Assembly: GCF_025907915.1 (NCBI RefSeq) | Contig: NZ_JAPAAF010000035.1 | Span: forward strand, 1-47,743 | Reading direction: 5' to 3' | Length of the DNA stretch: 47,743 nucleotides | DNA from: Gaoshiqia sediminis | GTDB taxonomy: Bacteria > Bacteroidota > Bacteroidia > Bacteroidales > Prolixibacteraceae | Shown here: piece by piece, positions 40,638 to 47,743 of the stretch | Layout of the letters: each line of letters begins with the position of its first letter | Position numbering within the stretch: the stretch's first letter is position 1 | Notes under the pieces: model-generated | Database searches by the model: none | Told to the model about the DNA's origin: nothing | The model's input: only the letters and a program-made list of their open reading frames with translations | Position numbers and translations under genes: made by a program

Positions 40638-41981
40638 CTATTGTCTGCTCAGTTTTTCCTGTGGGTTTTCAGCCTTGAAGGAGGTTGCAAAGGTGGCGCC
40701 CACGATGGACAGACAAAGGAAAGCCGCCCAAGCGTATGAGCCCAGCCTGGTGTACGAAGCGCTGAAAAGCAGTGGTCCCAGCGCACTGAAAAACACCAGC
40801 GCACTCATGGCAAAACCACTGATGGCGCCCAGGTGTTCGCGACCGTAAAAGCGGGGCCACACCACGGCTGCCAGTACGCTGAACAAGCCACCTACGATGC
40901 CGTTGCCAATTATCAGGAACAAGTATGGTAAGCCGGGCGACAGCACGGACAGGCTCAAGAGCGAGATGATCTGGCCAGCCAAAAAGACCATCAGTAAATA
41001 TTTCAGTTTAATGTGGTCGCTTAGCCAACCGCCGGTCAGCGAAATAAAGACCGAAATGGCCGAAGTAGGCAAGAAGACAGAGAGGGCCGTGGTTTTGTCC
41101 ATTCCGGCAGATTCGAAAATGGAAACAATATTGAAGGTGAAGCCGGTAATGGCGAGCGACTGCATCGAAAGCGCAATTACAAATACCCAGAACGGGAAGG
41201 TGTGTTGGGCTTCTTTCAGCGAAAATTGTTTGACCGGCTCATAGGCAATATGCTGTGGATTTTTCTCCTGCGTATTTACCGGTTCGCCGTCAGGCTTCAG
41301 ACCGCAATCCTCGGGGTTGTCGCGAAAAAACAGGAACACGAGCATGCTGAAGCCAAAACCGGTGATCATTGCCAAAATGATCCAGGCTCCTCGCCAGCTG
41401 AAGCTTTCGATGAAGTAATCGAAGACCAGCGGAGCGATAGCAAAGCCCAACGAGGTAAACACGCTACTGATACCGTTGGCAAAACCTCTGCGGCGGGAGA
41501 ACCATTTCATCATCATGTTGCGCGAAAGCATAGTGAGTACACCCTGTCCGCTGAAACGGACCAGAAAGAATCCTGCCGTGATGAAAAAGAAACTCAGGTA
41601 GAACTGAAAATCGGTTATGGCAAGAAGTTTTCCCAGTCCAATGGCAATTCGGTCAACCTGGCTGAGCAGGATGAGGGTAGTGCCCAACGCCAGGCTAATA
41701 CCCACGCCCAGCCAACGCGCCCCGATACGGTCGTACCATTTTCCGGCCTTGGTAAGCATCAACGAACTGGCAATGGTGCCAATCAGATAGGCAGTGCTTA
41801 ATTCGTTGCGGCTCAGTTTCAGGGCGCCGATCAAATGGTCGGTGAAGGTGGACACACCCATGGTTTGCCCGGGAACACTCATGATGACCCCCAGTGTGCC
41901 CCAAAGCACGATAAACCAGCCGTAAAAAACAGGTGATTTGGTGGGGGAAAAGGGGAAATGGTTATAGCGGTGCTTGATCAA
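40638..41981 (-). CDS. MFS transporter (OFA-like)
   Basis: A 447-residue inner-membrane carrier with about 12 membrane segments. The first helix pair (VFYGWFIVLWGTLGVIMSVPGQTMGVSTFTDHLI) and the motif LTKAGKWYDRIGAR after helix 2 are typical of the oxalate/formate-antiporter branch of the major facilitator superfamily. The central loop (DCGLKPDGEPVNTQEKNPQ) splits the two six-helix halves. The ORF begins with TTG at 41981; no earlier ATG is in frame. Substrate unknown; the adjacent DUF1080-PHP gene suggests a sugar derivative. A -7 box lies 17 bp upstream. Confidence 0.9.
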   Translation of the reverse strand: MIKHRYNHFPFSPTKSPVFYGWFIVLWGTLGVIMSVPGQTMGVSTFTDHLIGALKLSRNELSTAYLIGTIASSLMLTKAGKWYDRIGARWLGVGISLALGTTLILLSQVDRIAIGLGKLLAITDFQFYLSFFFITAGFFLVRFSGQGVLTMLSRNMMMKWFSRRRGFANGISSVFTSLGFAIAPLVFDYFIESFSWRGAWIILAMITGFGFSMLVFLFFRDNPEDCGLKPDGEPVNTQEKNPQHIAYEPVKQFSLKEAQHTFPFWVFVIALSMQSLAITGFTFNIVSIFESAGMDKTTALSVFLPTSAISVFISLTGGWLSDHIKLKYLLMVFLAGQIISLLSLSVLSPGLPYLFLIIGNGIVGGLFSVLAAVVWPRFYGREHLGAISGFAMSALVFFSALGPLLFSASYTRLGSYAWAAFLCLSIVGATFATSFKAENPQEKLSRQ

Positions 41982-41997
41982 AACAGTAACTTTTGTG

Positions 41998-42005
41998 CAA
42001 ACTTA
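41998..42005 (-). promoter_or_regulatory. Candidate -7 box before the MFS gene
   Basis: Minus-strand TAAGTTTG matches TAnnTTTG 17 bp before the TTG start of the transporter gene, which would give a very short leader. No TTTG is present at 19-bp spacing. Confidence 0.4.
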
Positions 42006-42107
42006 CCGCTTAAACAGTCAAGCGGTGCCAGAGTTTGAACAATCTGTTAAACGTTTTCCGATTTTTTAATATTCCGTTGCGAAAAGCAAGGTTATTACGG
42101 ATGCCGG

Positions 42108-42626
42108 TTAATTCCTGTTTAATATACTTTGCAAGGCGCCCGATTCCAACAAATCTCCCTTACCTGCCAGTTGAGCCAGCTCTGCTACGGAGAAATTACC
42201 TTTCACGTAGATCAAGGCTTTATCATTGCCGTCTGTCAGGATGAGCAGCTCGTTGATGCGATCTTTCTTTTTCATATTGGACAGGATGCGGATATCGTCG
42301 CCAGCTGATTTTACAGCCATGAGTTCGGTGTAGTTTTCCTGGTCGATTAATGGCTTCAACTCTTTGTAGAAGTTGAGGTCCCGGTAGTTTCCCCGGTCCT
42401 CCACCGAAAGGATTTTTACCTGATCGATTTGGCGCAGCAGGCGCTCTTCTTCCGGTTCCAGGGATTGTCCCCAGGTAGCTGTGCGGATCAAAAAGCCCGG
42501 GATGGTCATGGAAACTATTCCTTCCCGGTGGTTGTATTTCGAAAAAGCCGCATCGATTGTTGTTTTCCTGGTACAGGAAAAAAGCAGCAGCAGAACAGTT
42601 GTCGCCCAAAGCAGTCGGATCTTCAT
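42108..42626 (-). CDS. DUF4252 lipoprotein
   Basis: A 172-residue lipoprotein with lipobox LLFSC (Cys18). The mature part matches DUF4252: FSKYNHREGIVSMTIPGFLIR, then VKILSVEDRG and KKKDRINELLILTDGNDKALIYVKGNFSVAELAQLAG. The family is widespread in Bacteroidota envelopes without a known activity. It lies 15 bp downstream of the S9 peptidase gene on the same strand and is probably co-transcribed with it. Confidence 0.85.
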   Translation of the reverse strand: MKIRLLWATTVLLLLFSCTRKTTIDAAFSKYNHREGIVSMTIPGFLIRTATWGQSLEPEEERLLRQIDQVKILSVEDRGNYRDLNFYKELKPLIDQENYTELMAVKSAGDDIRILSNMKKKDRINELLILTDGNDKALIYVKGNFSVAELAQLAGKGDLLESGALQSILNRN

Positions 42627-42641
42627 TTTTATACCTTGTGT

Positions 42642-45389
42642 TTAATAACCTAATTCTTTCCCTTTATCCAGCGCCGGAAGTCCGTATTTCATCCATCCGG
42701 GCATTGGGGCGCCTTTCAGGTAATGGTCGAAAAATTGCTTCATCCGGCGGCTCAGGTCCATGCGGTTTTCCCAACTTTCCTTTTTCAGGTTGTGGGGTTC
42801 GTTGTTGTAATTGAGCAGCCAGGCCGGTTTGTTAAGGCGGCGCATGGCAACAAATAGCTCAATTCCCTGGTACCACGGCACGGCGCCGTCCTGGTCGTTG
42901 TGCATCATCAGCAAAGGCGTGTTAATTTTGGGTGCGTAAAAAAGCGGTGAATTCTCGATGTACTGAATCGGTTTTTCCCACAGGGTGCCGCCAATCCGGC
43001 TTTGGGTGTTTTCGTATTGAAACATGCGCGAGAGGCCTGTTTCCCAGCGAATTCCCCCATAAGCGCTGGTCATGTTGCTAACCGGCGCCCCGGCCATGGC
43101 GGCTGCAAACATGTCGGTTTGGCCAATCAGGTAGGCCGTTTGGTAGCCGCCCCAGCTTTGCCCCTGGATGCCGATCCGGTTTTTGTCAATAAAGGGGAAC
43201 TGGTTGATTAGGAAGCTGGTCCCGCTCACCACGGCGTTAAACGCGCTTTGCCCCGGATAACCGGTTTGGTAAGTGATGTCGGGCACAAAAACCAGGTAGC
43301 CGTTGCTGGCATAGAATGTTTTGTTGATTATCGACCGGCTGGGGGAAGGCAGGAAGTGCCGGTGCAATTCTTCGGAGCTTCGTTCGTAAAAATAAACGAT
43401 CATCGGGTAGGATAAGTTCGGGTTGAAATCTTCGGGGTAGTAGAGGATTCCGTGCAACTGTTCGCCCGAAAAGGAAGTCCAGCTCACCAACTGGTTTCTC
43501 GCCCAGTTAAACCCGGCTTGTTGCGGGTTGGCATCCGATAGTTTTCGGGGGTGGCCGAAGGTCGCGTCACTGGTCCAAAGATCGGGAAATAGCGTACAGC
43601 TTTCCTTGCGCCAAATCAGCCGACCGGCTTCTTTGGCTTTTTTTACCTCGCTGAACCGGTAATCCTCCAGTAGGTGTAATTTAGGGGCTTTTACCGTTTT
43701 GGTATCCACGGTAAAGAATCCTGAAGCTTTATTTCGTTCGTCAAAACCGTTTACCAGGATTTCTCCGTCCGGAATAAATTTTCCTTCCGGATCGGTTTTT
43801 ACATAGCGCAGGTTGATGCTGTTTTTCCGTCCGTAGCCCGAAGTCAGGTTTACCGGGACACGTGAGCCCGTCGGGTCAATCTTCCAGAGGTCGTAGCGAT
43901 CGTAAATGTAAACGTAGCGGTCGTCATCGCTCCAGCCGGCAATTCCGTAAGGTTTTACCTCCAGGGGCGTGTCGTCCAGTTCGTCGTAAAAGTTTACCGG
44001 AAGATTTTTTGTGAGCGCGTACACCTGTATCTTATAAACGTCGGTTGAGCGGGCATAGTAGCTGCTGTCGGCCGGATCGAACCAGATAATGAATTTCCCG
44101 GCAGGTGAAATTTCAGCCTTGGTTTTATCGGTCACCATTTGCCTTTTGATACCGGTTTGGGTGTCAACGACGTAGTAGTCGGCGCTGTTGCGGCCGGTCC
44201 ATGAGCTGGCCTTTTGGTATAGTTTCTCGTCTTTTCCGAGGGCCATGCGCCCATCGCCGTCCTGAATCAGGCTTATTTCCGGTATTCCGGGATCGGCCAG
44301 TTGCAGGAATTTCTTTTCAGCCGGATGGTACACGGCCAGGTAAGTGCGTTTTTTCTCCTGGTCGAGTTTGACAAGCTGCTGCGGCATTAGTTCAGCATCA
44401 GTCCAGCTCCAGATGTCGAGTACGGGTTTTTCGTCGGGTGCGAGTGTGTCTTTGGGTTCCGGTTCCGGAATGTGTGCTGTTCCGAGGAAAAGCCGGTTCC
44501 CGTTTTTCGAGAACAGAAGCTCGCGATGTTCGCTGGGCGCCCAGCTGATGGGTATGCCCGGTGTGCTGGCTGTAACCACAGCCTGTGGCGACTCGGTGCT
44601 CTTGGCATAATACAGGTCGAAGGTTTTTTGTTGGGTGGTATCGGTTGAGAAGAGAAAGGCGAATTGGTTACCCTCCTCATTGGTGGCTACCTGGCGGATG
44701 TGGCCGTTTTTTTCAAACAATGTGTGTGTGGTTCCGCTTTTCGTGTCGAACACAAACACACGGCTGATGGTGGTCGAGTCGCCGCTGAAGGTGGAGTAGA
44801 TGACGCTATTCCCTTTTTTTGCAACCCTGTAGTCGGTTACCTGTCTTTTGGTCAGGGTGTCGCCTGTATCCAGCCGATGCAGGATCAGGTTTTGAAGTTT
44901 CAGTTCGTCCCTGGTTTTCACAACACTGTCAGGCTGCTGCAAAATGGCCGCCCAGTTGGCGTTTTCTTCCGGCAGTTGCCACGATACCAGCCGTGGATAT
45001 TTTGTGATCTGCCCGGTGTTTATTTGGAAAATTCCAACACTGTCGAGTGGCATCTGGTCTTCTTTTAGTTTTTTTCGTTTGGCAACCTGAATACTGTCGA
45101 AAGGCACTTTAATGCGATGCAGCAGAACGTCGGCACCGGGGGTAAAGGCTGCCGAGGCGCCGCGTACCAGCGTGTCGGTGCGTTTGCCTTCCGTGTCGGT
45201 TAAAACCAAGGCGCCATCTCCTTGTTGCGGGTTCAACTCGTAGGCTACCCACTTCCCATCGTTTGAAATTTGTTGGTTTTCCAGTACTTTCCAGTGTGCG
45301 AAGTCTTCCACCTGAAGTGTTTTTTTATGGTTCTGGGCGTACAGTACCTCCGAAAAGAAGAGCATGAAAAGAAGAATAAAATACTTCAT
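42642..45389 (-). CDS. S9-family prolyl oligopeptidase-like peptidase
   Basis: A 915-residue exported peptidase with a signal peptide ending LYAQ. The first about 640 residues are propeller-like repeats containing DPTG and WSDDDRYVYIYDRYDLW motifs. The C-terminal alpha/beta-hydrolase domain supplies the catalytic triad Ser745 (GQSWGG), Asp834 (HNDQDGAVPW) and His866 (NEPHNLKK). This is the arrangement of DPP-IV/acylaminoacyl peptidase relatives that release short peptides. It leads a two-gene unit with DUF4252. A -7 box lies about 37 bp upstream of the ATG. Confidence 0.94.
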   Translation of the reverse strand: MKYFILLFMLFFSEVLYAQNHKKTLQVEDFAHWKVLENQQISNDGKWVAYELNPQQGDGALVLTDTEGKRTDTLVRGASAAFTPGADVLLHRIKVPFDSIQVAKRKKLKEDQMPLDSVGIFQINTGQITKYPRLVSWQLPEENANWAAILQQPDSVVKTRDELKLQNLILHRLDTGDTLTKRQVTDYRVAKKGNSVIYSTFSGDSTTISRVFVFDTKSGTTHTLFEKNGHIRQVATNEEGNQFAFLFSTDTTQQKTFDLYYAKSTESPQAVVTASTPGIPISWAPSEHRELLFSKNGNRLFLGTAHIPEPEPKDTLAPDEKPVLDIWSWTDAELMPQQLVKLDQEKKRTYLAVYHPAEKKFLQLADPGIPEISLIQDGDGRMALGKDEKLYQKASSWTGRNSADYYVVDTQTGIKRQMVTDKTKAEISPAGKFIIWFDPADSSYYARSTDVYKIQVYALTKNLPVNFYDELDDTPLEVKPYGIAGWSDDDRYVYIYDRYDLWKIDPTGSRVPVNLTSGYGRKNSINLRYVKTDPEGKFIPDGEILVNGFDERNKASGFFTVDTKTVKAPKLHLLEDYRFSEVKKAKEAGRLIWRKESCTLFPDLWTSDATFGHPRKLSDANPQQAGFNWARNQLVSWTSFSGEQLHGILYYPEDFNPNLSYPMIVYFYERSSEELHRHFLPSPSRSIINKTFYASNGYLVFVPDITYQTGYPGQSAFNAVVSGTSFLINQFPFIDKNRIGIQGQSWGGYQTAYLIGQTDMFAAAMAGAPVSNMTSAYGGIRWETGLSRMFQYENTQSRIGGTLWEKPIQYIENSPLFYAPKINTPLLMMHNDQDGAVPWYQGIELFVAMRRLNKPAWLLNYNNEPHNLKKESWENRMDLSRRMKQFFDHYLKGAPMPGWMKYGLPALDKGKELGY

Positions 45390-45425
45390 AAGGAGCTAAT
45401 TTGTAAGTTTTGTTTTCAGGAAGTC

Positions 45426-45433
45426 CAAATATA
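45426..45433 (-). promoter_or_regulatory. Candidate -7 box before the S9 peptidase gene
   Basis: Minus-strand TATATTTG matches TAnnTTTG about 37 bp before the start codon. It lies directly after the terminator hairpin of the upstream glycosyltransferase gene. Confidence 0.45.
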
Positions 45434-45441
45434 ACAAATAA

Positions 45442-45478
45442 GGGCCAATCTTTTCTGTTGTGCGGAAAGGATTGGCCC
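45442..45478 (-). terminator. Stem-loop terminator after the GT2 gene
   Basis: GGGCCAATC at 45442-45450 pairs perfectly with 45470-45478, and the stem extends inward through a wobble pair and three A-T pairs. On the minus strand it is followed by TTATTTGTTA, a moderate T-rich tail. Confidence 0.7.
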
Positions 45479-45508
45479 ATAGGTGGATAAGCCCGGCAGT
45501 CAGCCGGA

Positions 45509-46462
45509 TCAGCTAATTTTTTTTTCGATAAGGTATTTGTTGCGTTCCGAAGCATTTCGGGAAACCAGTTCACCGATAAAGCCGGCCAGAAATAGCTGCG
45601 ACCCAATAATCATAGCGGTGAGCGCCAGGTAAAAATAGGGGCTTTCGGTTACTTTCGGGGCGGGCACCTGGTTGGCCAGAGCAATCAGTTTGTGGATGCC
45701 CACGGAGGCTGCTGCTATCAAACCGGCAAGAAAAACCAGACTGCCCATCAGTCCGAAAAAGTGCATCGGCCGTTTGCTGAATTTGGCAATAAAGATAACC
45801 GATAGCAGATCGAGCGGGCCACGCAGGAAGCGTTCAAAGCCAAACTTGGTGACGCCGTATTTGCGTTCCTGATGCTGCACCACTTTTTCACCGATTTTGC
45901 GGAAACCGGCCCATTTGGCCAGAATAGGGATGTAGCGGTGCATTTCGCCATACACTTCAATGCTTTTTACCACCTGTCGGCGGTAGGCTTTCAGTCCGCA
46001 GTTGAAATCGTGGATCTTGATGCCGGAACTGCGCCGGGCAATCCAGTTGAAAAACTTGCTGGGGATATTTTTTGAAAGCAGCGGGTCGTAGCGTTTCTTT
46101 TTCCAGCCCGAAACCAGATCAAACTGCTGTTCGGTGATTAATTGATACAATTCCGGTATTTCTTCCGGGTTGTCCTGCAAATCGGCATCCATGGTAATCA
46201 CTACATTGCCCTGGGCTTCGGTAAAGCCAACCTGCAGCGCCGCCGATTTGCCGTAATTGCGCCTGAACTTGATGGCCTTGATATCGGGATTTTGCAGGTG
46301 CAGTTTTTCAACTACTTCCCACGAACGGTCGTTGCTCCCGTCGTCAATTAAAATAATTTCGTACGAAAACCCGTTGGCGTCCATTACCCGGGCAATCCAG
46401 GAAGTCAGTTCGGGTAAGGATTCTTCTTCGTTAAACAGGGGAACAACTACGGAAATATCCAC
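45509..46462 (-). CDS. Glycosyltransferase family 2 (polyprenyl-phosphate sugar transferase-like)
   Basis: A 317-residue inner-membrane enzyme. The GT-A domain starts ISVVVPLFNEEESLPEL, holds DDGSNDRSW and the metal-binding TMDADLQDNPEE, and the acceptor region DFNCGLKAYRR. Two C-terminal membrane helices follow (about 230-258 and 274-300), as in DPM1/GtrB-type transferases that load a sugar onto undecaprenyl phosphate. The start is GTG at 46462. The DUF4199 gene upstream on the same strand, 45 bp away, is a common Bacteroidota pairing. Confidence 0.92.
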   Translation of the reverse strand: MDISVVVPLFNEEESLPELTSWIARVMDANGFSYEIILIDDGSNDRSWEVVEKLHLQNPDIKAIKFRRNYGKSAALQVGFTEAQGNVVITMDADLQDNPEEIPELYQLITEQQFDLVSGWKKKRYDPLLSKNIPSKFFNWIARRSSGIKIHDFNCGLKAYRRQVVKSIEVYGEMHRYIPILAKWAGFRKIGEKVVQHQERKYGVTKFGFERFLRGPLDLLSVIFIAKFSKRPMHFFGLMGSLVFLAGLIAAASVGIHKLIALANQVPAPKVTESPYFYLALTAMIIGSQLFLAGFIGELVSRNASERNKYLIEKKIS

Positions 46463-46507
46463 TTGAAAATGTATTAGTTAATGAATAGGAGTTGCGATGC
46501 GGTGTGT

Positions 46508-47062
46508 TTATTCTTCGTCTTTTATTTCACCCATGGCTTCGGCAAAGGCATTTTCCTCGTCATTCTTTTTTACGAAAATAGAAGTCACCAGGGAAATGAT
46601 GAAGCCAATAAAACCAAATGTCAGTAAGCCGGAAATGGCAATAACCAAGGGACTTTGCATCTTGGTCATCATCTGGCCAACGGCTTCGATCTGTTCGTCT
46701 GACATGCCTCTTTCCATCAGGGCTTCTTCCTGCATCACCCGGATTTGATCGAGGATGGAGGGATCGAGGTATTTGATGAGAATGACAGAATACAGCGATT
46801 GGATGACTCCGGCAAACAACATGACAACAATCCCGAAACCAAGCGCCTGGCTATAGCTGATAAAACCATTGAGTTCGGTGTTGCGGTAATGGATTTGCGA
46901 GTAGAAAACACCCGCCGCCATAATCAGATAAGAAACCAGTCCAAGGGTAGTGTTCAGATTTTGTCCGGCCACATACAGCAATACATTGTATAAAATCAGC
47001 GCAATGCCTAAGTAAAGGCCATAGGTCATGGCGCTTTTCCAGAAAGTTGATTTTTGTTCCAT
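46508..47062 (-). CDS. DUF4199 membrane protein
   Basis: A 184-residue inner-membrane protein with four predicted helices (AMTYGLYLGIALILYNVLLYVAG, LGLVSYLIMAAGVFYSQ, ALGFGIVVMLFAGVIQSLYSVIL, LVIAISGLLTFGFIGFIISLV) and an acidic C-terminal tail. The stretch YLDPSILDQIRVMQEEALMERGMSDEQIEAV between helices 3 and 4 is typical of DUF4199. Function unknown. ATG at 47062 is chosen because a longer frame from 47113 would start inside the promoter. Confidence 0.85.
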   Translation of the reverse strand: MEQKSTFWKSAMTYGLYLGIALILYNVLLYVAGQNLNTTLGLVSYLIMAAGVFYSQIHYRNTELNGFISYSQALGFGIVVMLFAGVIQSLYSVILIKYLDPSILDQIRVMQEEALMERGMSDEQIEAVGQMMTKMQSPLVIAISGLLTFGFIGFIISLVTSIFVKKNDEENAFAEAMGEIKDEE

Positions 47063-47092
47063 GATGTTTTTTTTGTATGAAGGAGTTAATGA

Positions 47093-47123
47093 CAAATATA
47101 TCTGATTTTTCATTCGTGTGAAA
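47093..47123 (-). promoter_or_regulatory. Promoter of the DUF4199-GT2 unit
   Basis: On the minus strand TTTC (47123-47120) is followed after 19 bp by TATATTTG (47100-47093), close to the Bacteroidota consensus TTTG-N19-TAnnTTTG. The start codon lies 30 bp downstream of the -7 box. Confidence 0.6.
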
Positions 47124-47327
47124 ATTAATTTCGATTGTCCAATGCCCGATGGCGGTGGATTTCCCCTCGATTCATCTCAATTTTGAAGTCAGCTACTGTA
47201 TATCGGCTGTTTGCATCGCAGCTTTTGACCGGATTAAAAGAAAGTCAAAAAAAAGTTACGCAAATATTTCTTTGAAGGTTAGTCGTTTAGTCGGGATGGT
47301 GGGGGAAAACTTCGGGAATAGTTGGGA
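47124..47327. other. Intergenic stretch with no recognised gene
   Basis: This stretch separates the DUF4199 promoter from the SRP RNA promoter. It holds only an A-rich run near 47248 and no convincing coding or RNA signal. Confidence 0.5.
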
Positions 47328-47332
47328 TTTGG

Positions 47333-47363
47333 TTTGCCGGGAAAGTAAAAATTTCTACTTTTG
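47333..47363 (+). promoter_or_regulatory. Consensus Bacteroidota promoter of the SRP RNA gene
   Basis: TTTG at 47333-47336, a spacer of exactly 19 bp and TACTTTTG at 47356-47363 match TTTG-N19-TAnnTTTG in full. Transcription would start about 5 bases later, at the first base of the SRP RNA stem. Confidence 0.85.
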
Positions 47364-47368
47364 TCGCC

Positions 47369-47464
47369 GGGTAAGTCCTGTGCGACCAGCTCCTGCTGAA
47401 TCCCCCCAGGGTCGGAAGGCAGCAAGGGTAGGTGGTTGAGCGGTGCGACACAGGTAGCTTACCC
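47369..47464 (+). ncRNA. ffs: Small signal recognition particle RNA (4.5S)
   Basis: A 96-base RNA whose ends GGGTAAG (47369-47375) and CTTACCC (47458-47464) pair. The apical domain holds the conserved asymmetric loop around GGTCGGAAGGCAGCAAGG (from 47410), which binds Ffh; further pairing (CCTGTG with CACAGG, flanking TGCGACC) extends the single hairpin. It guides ribosomes making membrane proteins to the inner membrane. A perfect promoter lies 5 bases upstream, and tRNA-Thr follows 17 bases downstream across a weak hairpin (47465-47480), so the two may share a transcript. Confidence 0.92.
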
Positions 47465-47481
47465 ACTTTTTGTGAAAAGTT

Positions 47482-47555
47482 GCCGGATTAGCTCAGTTGG
47501 CCAGAGCACGTGATTTGTAATCTCGGGGTCCACAGTTCGAATCTGTGATCCGGCT
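47482..47555 (+). tRNA. tRNA-Thr (UGU)
   Basis: A 74-base cloverleaf: acceptor GCCGGAT/ATCCGGC, D arm GCTC...GAGC, anticodon TGT in the loop TTTGTAA, and T arm CACAG-TTCGAAT-CTGTG. CCA is not encoded. The anticodon stem has a U-U mismatch at positions 29-41. Confidence 0.95.
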
Positions 47556-47562
47556 CAATACA

Positions 47563-47585
47563 GATTGATGATTGATGATTGATTA
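47563..47585 (+). repeat. TGATTGA heptamer tandem repeat
   Basis: Three near-perfect 7-base units of the TGATTGA family just after tRNA-Thr, of the same family as at 11798-11820 and 23488-23513. A looser related stretch occurs at 47615-47636. Confidence 0.75.
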
Positions 47586-47648
47586 ATGTGGTATGCTATG
47601 GATGTTTTTGCCAATCATAAATCATCCATCATCGATAGTAATTCCAAA

Positions 47649-47731
47649 GGGGAGATACCAAAGTGGCCAACTGGGGCTGACTGTAACTCAGCTGACGTAC
47701 GTCTTCGTAGGTTCGAATCCTGCTCTCCCCA
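47649..47731 (+). tRNA. tRNA-Tyr (GUA)
   Basis: An 83-base class II tRNA: acceptor GGGGAGA/TCTCCCC, anticodon stem GCTGA/TCAGC with anticodon GTA, a long variable arm (GACGTACGTCTTC region) and T arm GTAGG-TTCGAAT-CCTGC. The discriminator base is A and CCA is not encoded. Confidence 0.95.
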
Positions 47732-47743
47732 CACGAATGATGA

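Noticed and set aside
47149-47439. 96-codon open frame overlapping the SRP RNA
   Set aside because: It runs through the promoter and into the SRP RNA, with no family resemblance; the RNA gene explains the sequence.

Overview
The window (about 47.7 kb, one chromosomal segment) looks like a free-living Bacteroidota, most likely class Bacteroidia near Marinilabiliales/Prolixibacteraceae; that placement is inferred from gene content. Supporting signs are the TAnnTTTG-type -7 boxes before several genes, the porG-uppS-bamA-skp-skp-murI order, a hybrid two-component system (HTCS) beside pectin enzymes, DUF4199 beside a glycosyltransferase 2 gene, and a DUF4252 lipoprotein.

Layout. 1-2.8 kb: tail of an upstream gene, a TPR lipoprotein, then an alpha/beta hydrolase and pdxJ on the minus strand. 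2.8-10.9 kb: an envelope block on the plus strand with a CBS-ACT protein, nadK, a PorG-like type IX secretion protein, uppS, bamA, two Skp/OmpH chaperones and murI. 10.9-12.3 kb: a sugar nucleotidyltransferase and a gamma-carbonic-anhydrase-like protein (minus). 12.5-18.5 kb: korA-korB (2-oxoacid:ferredoxin oxidoreductase), then a large protein joining two receiver-like domains to a PPDK-type ATP-grasp. 18.5-22.3 kb (minus): a degenerate WecA/MraY-like membrane protein, a cytidylyltransferase-GHMP kinase fusion, a GxxExxY protein bounded by short inverted repeats, and gmd; these suggest nucleotide-sugar synthesis for surface glycans. 22.4-35.0 kb: a pectin-degradation locus (CE12 esterase, GH43, alpha/beta esterase, GH28, DUF4861, GH28, all minus) facing a divergent HTCS regulator, with no SusC/SusD pair in view. 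35.3-36.0 kb: a hepT-mntA toxin-antitoxin module whose mntA carries an in-frame stop. 36.2-47.1 kb: an LMW-phosphatase/ArsC-like protein with an unusual P-loop, an aminopeptidase P, a cytidylate-kinase-like protein, a DUF1080-PHP fusion lipoprotein with an MFS transporter, a DUF4252 lipoprotein, an S9 peptidase, a GT2 and a DUF4199 protein. 47.3-47.7 kb: SRP RNA, tRNA-Thr(UGU) and tRNA-Tyr(GUA).

The most unusual items are the receiver-receiver-ATP-grasp protein without a phosphohistidine domain, the broken MntA antitoxin beside an intact HepT toxin, the CX6R P-loop, and an intergenic region built from several different heptanucleotide tandem repeats. No insertion sequence, prophage or CRISPR array was seen.
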